A stretch of 12,237 nucleotides of DNA from CAYOEZ01 sp964402955. Its GTDB lineage: Bacteria; Chloroflexota; DTOL01; DAOUCN01. The number at the start of each line of letters is the position of its first letter. The first letter of the stretch is position 1. Where the stretch lies: positions 1 to 12,237 of the forward strand of contig CAYOEZ010000144.1 of the NCBI GenBank assembly GCA_964402955.1, written 5' to 3'. Made by a program: the position numbers and the translations under genes. Positions 7,425 to 12,237 of the stretch are shown piece by piece. The notes below the pieces were generated by a model. It made no database searches, had not been told where the DNA came from, and worked only from the letters and a program-made list of their open reading frames with translations.

Positions 7425-9443
7425 CTAGCTTACTTCAGTTGGTTGGTCGCCAACCAGGCTGTCGTGATCGCTCCACACAGCGTCGGTCTCAGCGTCGGTC
7501 TCAGCGTCAGTCTCAGCCTCGCTCTCAGCTTCTGCCCCTGCTTCGGCCTCAGCTCCGGTCTCTGCTTCGACTTCTACCACTGCTGCAAGCTCGGGTTCTT
7601 GCGCTTCTTGTTGCCCTTGCTGTTCTTGCTCAGACTCTTGCTCGGGCTCCTGAATGAACTGCGACCAGGGCCCGTGCATGCCGTCTTCGGTCACTCCGTA
7701 GTAGACATGCAGACCGCCGTGGCTGTCGCGCTGCACCAGGTTGTACCGTTTGACGCCGGCGCGCCGGTAGGTTTTCCACAGGCCGAGGTCGCCTTGCCAG
7801 GTCACCTGCGACTGCTGCACGGGAGTATCTTCGCGCTCCGTGATCGCATAGCGCCACAGATGGCGGGCAGAGAAGCGGGTGACATTGCGCACGATGTTTC
7901 CGTTGCGCAGGTCTTGAACGGTGTGATGCCAGACTTTGTCCTGTTGCTCCGAGTCGACGACTTCAACGCCGGTTCGTGGCGCTGGGACGGGCAGGGTGAT
8001 GACAGGACGCACCGGCGCGACCTCCACCGCAACTGGCGTGGGGACAGATCTGCCAACCGGCTCAGCCGGAACTGGCACGGTGATGGCTGGCTTGACCCCA
8101 GTCGTGACCGTTGCCCCGCGTCCGGGACGTCCTCCTTCCACCAGGCGGATGATCTCATCACGCATGGCAGGGACAGTTTCTGATTCTTGGCGCACGAAGA
8201 TCTGGCTGCCAGCAAGAACATAGGGGGTGTCTGTGCCTTTGGGTACTTTGATCTCCAGGATCTTGCGCGCTTCCGATGTATGGGTGGCGATCTCGATGTC
8301 TAACTGTGGGCTGATCGCCTTGTCTATCTCGCCACGAAGCTGTTCGACTGCCTCTTCAGGACGGTCGATGCCCTTGGCCGGTGTCTTAGGATTGGCGCTG
8401 AGACCGACGAAGATGCTGCCTCCGTTGGTGTTGGCGAACGCGACCACGTCGGTGATGAGCGGCGCCAGGCGTGTCGACTTGGGTGCGAAGACTTCGTGGA
8501 AACTCTGGATAATGCTGGGGCCCTGTGTGCGCGCGGCCTTGATCGGGTCAAAGGGAGCGGCCGCCGCCGGGCGCGCCGGGCGCGTGCGATTGAAGTCGGT
8601 GCCGCTAAAGAGGTCCATCAGGGCCTCGAAGCCGACAGACTCCAACTGCACTTCGGTTGGTCGATCGCCGACTCCCCAGGGATTACTCTTGTCTTTGGGG
8701 TCACGGTCAAGGCGGTGCGCATCGGATCCCTGGATGCAGTGCATACGCCGGGGATACTCGGGCTTGGACCCGTTGAAGAAGTTGCGAGTGCTGCGCCGGC
8801 TGGTCGAGTCCAAGTCGGTCACTTCAAGCGCGTGCAGATTCTTGTCCTGGGTGTAGGCGATGCGTGTTTGCCCGCCCACGAAATCCCAGCCCTGCATCGC
8901 CACGCCATGGCTACTGTTGGCGTGAGCGGCGATGACAAGGCCGCCGGCATCGGCAATCTCCTTGTAGCAGGTCAGCACATCATCGGTTGATCCGACCTCG
9001 CTGGAGCCAAGCTCAATCTTTCCCTCAGGGACATTGAGGTTCAATAGAATGTGTTCCAGTTTACGGACAGACGTGCCGGGGGGGAAGACACCGATAATGT
9101 GAAATCCGAATGTCGCCGTCACCTCAAGACCAGGCAGGACCATGATCCTGTCGGAAAGGCGGCGGTACTCGGTCAGCCTTGTTCTCTCGTCGAGAGAAAG
9201 CCGGCCGGTTTTTTCGAGTTTCAGCAAGTCTTCCACCTCTTCCCACATGGCCGCATAGCCGGCAACCGTATTGTGGTCGGTGATGGCGATGATGTCCAGT
9301 CCCTTTGCCTCGGCATGTTGCAGGAACTGCAAATAGGTAGCCCCGGCATCCTTGTAGTCATTGGATCCCGGTGTATGCAGGTGCAGGTCCATGCGGTACC
9401 AGTTCAGTGTTTTCTTTGGTGGACCCGTTTTTGTTCTTGGCAC
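7425..9443 (-). CDS. PHP-domain phosphoesterase fused to AlbA_2/Schlafen-type domain
   Basis: The 672-residue product has four parts. Residues ~18-245 form a PHP metal-dependent phosphoesterase with intact ligands: H21-x-H23, D56-H57, E107, H115, H174 and D241-x-H243. Residues ~308-437 resemble the AlbA_2 (Schlafen-type) nucleic-acid-binding domain, with AFANTNGGSIFVGL at 334-347. A Pro/Val-rich linker (438-497) leads to a domain I do not recognise (~500-596; rich in Trp, Gly, Tyr, with WQGDLGLWKTY and YYGVTEDGMHGPW). The tail is Gln/Glu-rich (597-620), then eight acidic tetrapeptide repeats (624-655). It is predicted cytoplasmic. A GTG start at 9443 lies 13 nt from a strong AAAGGAGTGA; an in-frame ATT at 9449 has better spacing (7 nt). 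The Mre11-like nuclease gene follows, suggesting a shared role on nucleic acids. The substrate is unknown. Confidence 0.85.
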   Translation of the reverse strand: MPRTKTGPPKKTLNWYRMDLHLHTPGSNDYKDAGATYLQFLQHAEAKGLDIIAITDHNTVAGYAAMWEEVEDLLKLEKTGRLSLDERTRLTEYRRLSDRIMVLPGLEVTATFGFHIIGVFPPGTSVRKLEHILLNLNVPEGKIELGSSEVGSTDDVLTCYKEIADAGGLVIAAHANSSHGVAMQGWDFVGGQTRIAYTQDKNLHALEVTDLDSTSRRSTRNFFNGSKPEYPRRMHCIQGSDAHRLDRDPKDKSNPWGVGDRPTEVQLESVGFEALMDLFSGTDFNRTRPARPAAAAPFDPIKAARTQGPSIIQSFHEVFAPKSTRLAPLITDVVAFANTNGGSIFVGLSANPKTPAKGIDRPEEAVEQLRGEIDKAISPQLDIEIATHTSEARKILEIKVPKGTDTPYVLAGSQIFVRQESETVPAMRDEIIRLVEGGRPGRGATVTTGVKPAITVPVPAEPVGRSVPTPVAVEVAPVRPVITLPVPAPRTGVEVVDSEQQDKVWHHTVQDLRNGNIVRNVTRFSARHLWRYAITEREDTPVQQSQVTWQGDLGLWKTYRRAGVKRYNLVQRDSHGGLHVYYGVTEDGMHGPWSQFIQEPEQESEQEQQGQQEAQEPELAAVVEVEAETGAEAEAGAEAESEAETDAETDAETDAVWSDHDSLVGDQPTEVS
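7480..7575. repeat. Eight tandem 12-bp units encoding acidic tetrapeptides
   Basis: Eight consecutive 12-base units run from 7480 to 7575. The first two are identical (GCGTCGGTCTCA), the third differs by one base and later ones diverge progressively. On the coding strand they specify EVEA, ETGA, EAEA, GAEA, ESEA and three ETDA, close to the C-terminus of the PHP/AlbA_2 protein. The near-identical units are at the 3' end of the gene, suggesting recent slippage expansion there. Because the unit is a multiple of three, copy-number changes would keep the frame. Confidence 0.85.
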
Positions 9444-9453
9444 TGTAATTATG

Positions 9454-9463
9454 TCACTCCTTT
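9454..9463 (-). promoter_or_regulatory. Strong Shine-Dalgarno of the PHP/AlbA_2 gene with ambiguous start
   Basis: AAAGGAGTGA on the minus strand is nearly full complementarity to the 16S rRNA 3' end. It lies 13 nt (from GGAG) ahead of the GTG at 9441-9443, longer than usual, but 7 nt ahead of an in-frame ATT at 9447-9449. Either start adds only two residues of difference. The remainder of 9444-9526 shows a weak hairpin (9471-9478 with 9491-9498) and no gene. Confidence 0.6.
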
Positions 9464-9526
9464 CAATATATGCGCCGCAATAGCTGGAATGTGGCGCAAT
9501 GGCGTGTTACGGGTCCCCAGCCTGGA

Positions 9527-9877
9527 CTATGTTGGCGAACCGGTCTCCTCATCCAGAATACGGCGAATCCTCTCTGGTAATATGTCGGACTGCTCCACCT
9601 TTGAGTACATCGTCACCAGTACGGCCAGGGTAGGCTGCTTAGCTTGGTAGATCAAACGATAGCCAGCGCTCTTGCCTTTCTGAATGTCCGTATTCTGCAC
9701 GCGTACCTTGAAGACCACATAACGGGTTCCTGGGATGCGTTCTCCGAGGAACTCACCGACTTGGATGCGTTCGATGATTGGCTGCACATCCGAATGGATA
9801 CTGCGATATCTCCTTGCCAGAGCACGGAGGTTCCGTTTGAACTCTGGGGTGAACTCGACGCGTACGTGGGCGGTCAT
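9527..9877 (-). CDS. RelE/ParE-family toxin of a type II toxin-antitoxin pair
   Basis: The 116-residue product starts MTAHVRVEFTPEFKRNLRAL and contains the block FKVRVQNTDIQKGKSAGYRL followed by an LVTMYSKVEQSDI strand. These are typical of a RelE/ParE-superfamily toxin branch common in cyanobacteria and Chloroflexota. Known members either cut ribosome-bound mRNA or poison gyrase; which applies here cannot be told from the sequence. The internal ATG at 9877 was chosen over a longer frame because it overlaps the preceding antitoxin stop as ATGA, giving translational coupling, and because similarity begins there. Basic residues in the KGKSAGYR segment fit RNA binding. It ends at a hairpin-containing gap before the PHP gene. 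Confidence 0.88.
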   Translation of the reverse strand: MTAHVRVEFTPEFKRNLRALARRYRSIHSDVQPIIERIQVGEFLGERIPGTRYVVFKVRVQNTDIQKGKSAGYRLIYQAKQPTLAVLVTMYSKVEQSDILPERIRRILDEETGSPT

Positions 9878-10092
9878 TCGGCGTCGATTCCCTCCCAGAG
9901 CTCGGAAACCGGCAGTGTCTGTCCTGCAACGGCTTCCTGCCAACCCTGACGGACGCTAGCCTCCGCAGATTTCAGCGTCACGCTCTCGCGAAATAGGCGA
10001 ACGAGTTGGATGAGATTCGGCCAGTACTCCTTTGGAATCTCGTGGATCTCGTGCGCCAGTTGTTGTTCGTAAGCGGACATCTGCATGGACAT
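9874..10092 (-). CDS. Antitoxin of the RelE/ParE-type pair
   Basis: This 72-residue acidic, helical protein (core IHEIPKEYWPNLIQLVRLFR, C-terminus ELWEGIDAE) precedes the toxin and overlaps it by 4 nt, the classic antitoxin-first order. Its ATG at 10092 is set by GGAGAAAGCT directly upstream; a TTG at 10104 overlaps the ribosome binding site and was rejected. The first half probably dimerises or binds DNA, and the C-terminal tail is expected to wrap the toxin. I recognise the general type but not a named antitoxin family. A promoter and a set of TTGGC repeats at 10130-10162 suggest autoregulation. Confidence 0.82.
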   Translation of the reverse strand: MSMQMSAYEQQLAHEIHEIPKEYWPNLIQLVRLFRESVTLKSAEASVRQGWQEAVAGQTLPVSELWEGIDAE

Positions 10093-10107
10093 AGCTTTCT
10101 CCAATCA

Positions 10108-10725
10108 CTACCTCAGTGTGCTCATCACAGCCAATATGCCAAACAATGCCAATATTATACCAGAAATCCTATTTATTAGCATCATTCTTGAGGCGTCAAT
10201 CTGCGCGCGTAGCAAACTCGTGCCGCTGCTCAGCACTAACCACCACAGCGCGGAGCCGGTAAAGACGCCCGACACGAGCACGGCTGCTCCCCTGTAGCTG
10301 CCTCCGCTGCTGCCGACGCCCAACCCGGCAAAGACGGCGGCAAAGGAGAGGATGGTCATGGGGTTGGTGAGCGTCAGCAGAAAGGTCGAGGCGTACGCTC
10401 CAGGTAGCCCGGCGCTGCCGGCGCCGGCGGCCTCTTCTGCCGCCTGGGAGCGAAAGGTGCGCGCGCCCAGGTAGAGGAGGAACAGCCCGCCCACAAAGCG
10501 CAACCACATCTGTTGGCTGACGAGGAAGCTGGAGACGATGGTCAGGCCGAAGCCGGCAATGCTGCCATAGATGGCGTCGGCGCTGGCTGCGCCCAGGCCG
10601 GAGGCGAAACCAGTTGCCCTGCCGGAGGCCAGCGTACGGCGAATGCCGAGAATGCTGATTGGCCCAACGGGGGCGGCAATCGAGAAGCCGATAATCAGGC
10701 CGCGCCGGAAGAGGCTACTATCCAT
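10108..10725 (-). CDS. LysE/RhtB-family amino acid or metabolite exporter
   Basis: The 205-residue product is a small inner-membrane protein with about six hydrophobic helices. The N-terminal stretch GLIIGFSIAAPVGPISILGI, then RRTLASGRATGFASGLGAA and ADAIYGSIAG, is the hallmark of the LysE/RhtB superfamily; LTNPMTILSFAAVFAGLG in the middle is also typical. Relatives export lysine, homoserine, threonine or other small molecules, but the substrate here is unknown. A longer upstream frame was rejected because it only reads the nucleotidyltransferase gene out of frame. The ATG overlaps the upstream stop by 8 nt (ATGGATAG), implying coupling. The last ~50 bases are AT-rich and contain the toxin-antitoxin promoter. 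Confidence 0.9.
   Translation of the reverse strand: MDSSLFRRGLIIGFSIAAPVGPISILGIRRTLASGRATGFASGLGAASADAIYGSIAGFGLTIVSSFLVSQQMWLRFVGGLFLLYLGARTFRSQAAEEAAGAGSAGLPGAYASTFLLTLTNPMTILSFAAVFAGLGVGSSGGSYRGAAVLVSGVFTGSALWWLVLSSGTSLLRAQIDASRMMLINRISGIILALFGILAVMSTLR
10130..10162 (-). promoter_or_regulatory. Extended -10 promoter and TTGGC repeats for the toxin-antitoxin pair
   Basis: Within the 3' end of the LysE gene the minus strand reads TGGTATAAT (10154-10162), a perfect extended -10 element without a good -35. Just downstream, TTGGC occurs three times (starting on the plus strand as GCCAA at 10130, 10138 and 10148), covering the predicted transcription start. The leader to the antitoxin ATG would be about 55 nt. 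Repeats at a start site are a plausible operator for antitoxin autorepression, but this is inference. Confidence 0.6.
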
Positions 10726-11497
10726 CTGTATATGCTGCGAGCAGACGCCGCACATCCTCCGCTTTTTGCGCGATTTCGCCGCTCTCGAAGTGCTGTATCT
10801 CGAACAGATGGGGCAGTTGCTGGTAGAGCTCGGGCAGGCCAAGAATGTCCTGAATCTGCTCGCGAATCCATTTGTCGTAGGCGATGGGGTAGACGCGGCG
10901 GGCGATAAAGAGCGACTGCAGGAACTCGCGGTAGGCATCATAGAGCCGGTTGAACGACTGGAAGTACAATCCGCGCTCGACAAACGACGGGATGTGATCA
11001 AGGTTGTTCAGGCAGAAGCGGCGCACCATCGCCAGCCGTTCGCGGCGCAGTTCGTCGTCATAGTACGGCAGCCACCTGGCCTTGAGCTGGGCCAGATAGT
11101 CGCCGCGCTGCCAGAGCGGGACACTGTAGACCAGCGTGTTGCCGATCTCAAGCTCAAACTCGTCGGGGCCAGATGTCCAGCCGTGATAGCCGGGGGTGAA
11201 CTGGCCGTTGATGACATCCAGGTCGATGTGCGTGTATTTGCCCACGCTCCGCACAGCATGAAAAACGTCCGCTGATTCATAGTATGCTGCCCATTGCTGT
11301 CGTATGTCATCCTTGTGGGTGACATAGACCTCAGGCCGCACCAGTACCATAATATCCAGGCAGCTCTCGCGGCTGGCCTTGCCGCGCGCCGTTGAGCCAA
11401 CGAGCAACACGGCCTCCGTTTCGCTGCGGGCGGCGAAGTAGTCGCGCACGGCTTCGGCGGCGCGCGCGTGTTCGGGGGTGGGGTAGATTTCAGGCAA
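10718..11497 (-). CDS. Nucleotidyltransferase-fold protein with altered catalytic triad
   Basis: The 259-residue product has an N-terminal polymerase-beta-type nucleotidyltransferase domain (about 1-100) with the GSTARGKAS motif (34-42) and a later acidic strand HIDLDVI (D92, D94). The usual S-D-x-D metal motif reads S45-C46-L47-D48, so the first metal-binding Asp is Cys; the codon is plainly TGC. The remaining ~160 residues are helical and resemble the DUF4037-like tails of such proteins. It may transfer nucleotides to a small molecule, RNA or protein, or be inactive. The start is TTG, inside the zinc-finger gene's last codons (8 nt overlap), with weak GGTGG 6 nt upstream; no ATG precedes the conserved motif. 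It overlaps the LysE gene by 8 nt. Confidence 0.85.
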   Translation of the reverse strand: MPEIYPTPEHARAAEAVRDYFAARSETEAVLLVGSTARGKASRESCLDIMVLVRPEVYVTHKDDIRQQWAAYYESADVFHAVRSVGKYTHIDLDVINGQFTPGYHGWTSGPDEFELEIGNTLVYSVPLWQRGDYLAQLKARWLPYYDDELRRERLAMVRRFCLNNLDHIPSFVERGLYFQSFNRLYDAYREFLQSLFIARRVYPIAYDKWIREQIQDILGLPELYQQLPHLFEIQHFESGEIAQKAEDVRRLLAAYTDG

Positions 11498-11726
11498 CGG
11501 CAGCCACCGGAACTTGCTCTGTTCTCTGCGCTGCTTGCCGGCCGGTGGCGATCTCTTCGACGAAATGTATCAAGGAAGCATGGTAGTAGCGATAGCCACA
11601 GACATCGCAAATGCCAACCGGAACGTCCTCGAGTATAACGAATCCGTTGCGGTGCTTAAACGCTTCCCGCTTAACAATGTGCTCGCGAACAATGCCGTGA
11701 CAATGCTCGCACTGATACCCGTACAT
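11490..11726 (-). CDS. YgiT/MqsA-type zinc-finger protein (antitoxin-like)
   Basis: The 78-residue protein has two CxxC pairs, C6-x-x-C9 and C40-x-x-C43, with the intervening strands and VPVGICDVCGYRYYHA block typical of YgiT-type zinc fingers, the N-terminal metal-binding domain of MqsA antitoxins. Stand-alone versions usually sit beside a small toxin such as a DUF4258 or MqsR-like protein; none is adjacent here. The following gene is a nucleotidyltransferase-like protein overlapping by 8 nt. The ATG is supported by GAGGTGG 4 nt upstream, which itself overlaps the tag stop codon. No helix-turn-helix is visible, so it probably acts as a small zinc-binding partner or regulator. Confidence 0.85.
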   Translation of the reverse strand: MYGYQCEHCHGIVREHIVKREAFKHRNGFVILEDVPVGICDVCGYRYYHASLIHFVEEIATGRQAAQRTEQVPVAAVA

Positions 11727-11735
11727 AGTTCCACC

Positions 11736-12237
11736 TCAGAAATCTTCACACCTGAAACACCCCGCTACGTGATCGTTCACCATACCTACGGCCTGCATGA
11801 AGGCATAGCAGATGGTGGAGCCGACGAAGGTAAAGCCGCGCTTGATCAGATCCTTGCTCATGGCGTCAGACTCAGCCGTATGGGCAGGGATCTCGCTCAT
11901 GTTGCGCAGGGCGTTCTTCTTCGGCTTGCCGCCGACAAAGCGCCAGATGTAGGCGTCGAAGCTGCCGAACTCTTGCTGGATAGCCAGAAACGCTCTGGCG
12001 TTCTTGATGGCGGCGCCGATCTTCAGCCGGTTGCGCACAATGCCGGGGTTGGCGAGCAATTCGGCCACTTTCTGCTCATCGTAGGCGGCGACCTTCGCCG
12101 GCTCGAAGTTGTCGAAGGCGGCGCGGTAGTTGGCGCGCTTGCTCAGGACCGTCCGCCAACGCAGGCCGGCCTGCGCTCCTTCGAGACTCAGCATCTCGAA
12201 CAACTTCCGGTCGTCGTGCTCCGGGACGCACCATTCC
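11736..12237 (-). CDS. tag: DNA-3-methyladenine glycosylase I (5' end beyond window)
   Basis: About 166 C-terminal residues are present; roughly 20 N-terminal residues lie past the window edge. The visible frame opens EWCVPEHDDRKLFEML and continues LEGAQAGLRW, GIVRNRLKIGAAIKNARAFL, GFTFVGSTICYAFMQAVG and NDHVAGC, all Tag signatures. The His and Cys of DHVAGC are two of the four zinc ligands; the first Cys and His are expected outside the window. Tag removes 3-methyladenine from alkylated DNA in base excision repair. The family usually has EWGVP; Cys replaces Gly here, at a site two residues before the conserved Pro. It heads, in this window, a run of closely packed genes, with the zinc-finger gene starting 9 nt after its stop. 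Confidence 0.93.
   Translation of the reverse strand, partial: EWCVPEHDDRKLFEMLSLEGAQAGLRWRTVLSKRANYRAAFDNFEPAKVAAYDEQKVAELLANPGIVRNRLKIGAAIKNARAFLAIQQEFGSFDAYIWRFVGGKPKKNALRNMSEIPAHTAESDAMSKDLIKRGFTFVGSTICYAFMQAVGMVNDHVAGCFRCEDF

Noticed and set aside
7441..7455. Small perfect hairpin GGTTGG-TCG-CCAACC near the PHP gene stop
   Set aside because: It is inside coding sequence, has no U-tract after it and is short enough to occur by chance.
7480..7575. CRISPR-like array
   Set aside because: The 12-bp units are directly adjacent without spacers, are in frame and encode protein repeats.
7416..8183. 255-codon plus-strand open frame with a hydrophobic, repetitive N-terminus
   Set aside because: It lies fully antisense to the PHP/AlbA_2 gene. 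Its Leu/Ser repeats are the complement of the acidic tetrapeptide repeats, and no family features are visible.
9465..9470. TATATT as a -10 element for the PHP/AlbA_2 gene
   Set aside because: It abuts the Shine-Dalgarno, so a transcript starting there would lose it, and no -35 is present at proper spacing.
9471..9498. Hairpin after the toxin gene as an intrinsic terminator
   Set aside because: The stem is only about 8 bp with a wobble pair, the loop is long and there is no U-tract on the minus strand.
10726..11001. 92-residue N-terminal extension of the LysE protein
   Set aside because: The extension reads the nucleotidyltransferase gene in another frame and is Ser/Arg-rich; LysE homology starts at the ATG at 10725.

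Overview
This is a GC-rich bacterial chromosome segment in which every gene I can support lies on the minus strand, so transcription runs from high to low coordinates. Short intergenic palindromes of the GTAGGGGCAGGTCTGAGACCTGCCC type, together with the gene content, suggest a member of the Chloroflexota. This is inference: no rRNA or taxonomic marker is present. No tRNA, rRNA, CRISPR array, transposase or phage gene was seen.

Region A (12237 to 9527) is a tightly packed run: tag (3-methyladenine DNA glycosylase, cut by the window edge), a YgiT/MqsA-type zinc-finger protein, a polymerase-beta-fold nucleotidyltransferase-like protein, a LysE-family exporter, and a RelE/ParE-type antitoxin and toxin pair. 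Spacings are 9 nt, an 8 nt overlap, an 8 nt overlap, 15 nt and a 4 nt ATGA overlap. The toxin-antitoxin pair also seems to have its own extended -10 promoter inside the 3' end of the LysE gene.

Region B (9443 to 5151) holds nucleic-acid enzymes: a multidomain protein (PHP phosphoesterase, AlbA_2/Schlafen-type domain, an unrecognised domain, acidic tetrapeptide repeats), an Mre11/SbcD-like nuclease, and holA (DNA polymerase III delta subunit). A near-perfect 17-bp inverted repeat separates the first two. The Mre11-like gene and holA are 10 nt apart.

Region C (5125 to 224) looks like a catabolic cluster for a sulfated or lactone-forming sugar-like compound: a sulfatase without a signal peptide, an MFS transporter resembling the MFSD4/NaGLT1 sugar transporters, a phosphotriesterase-family metallohydrolase (4 nt after the transporter) and an RpiR-type SIS-domain regulator. 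Good sigma-70-like promoters precede the transporter and the regulator. A palindromic repeat element of about 145 bp lies between sulfatase and transporter and reaches into the sulfatase stop codon. A related copy lies beyond the regulator at the left edge.

The most unusual points are the PHP/AlbA_2/unknown-domain protein beside an Mre11-like nuclease and holA; the nucleotidyltransferase with Cys in place of a catalytic Asp, overlapping a zinc-finger antitoxin-like gene; and the repeat element that supplies the sulfatase C-terminus.
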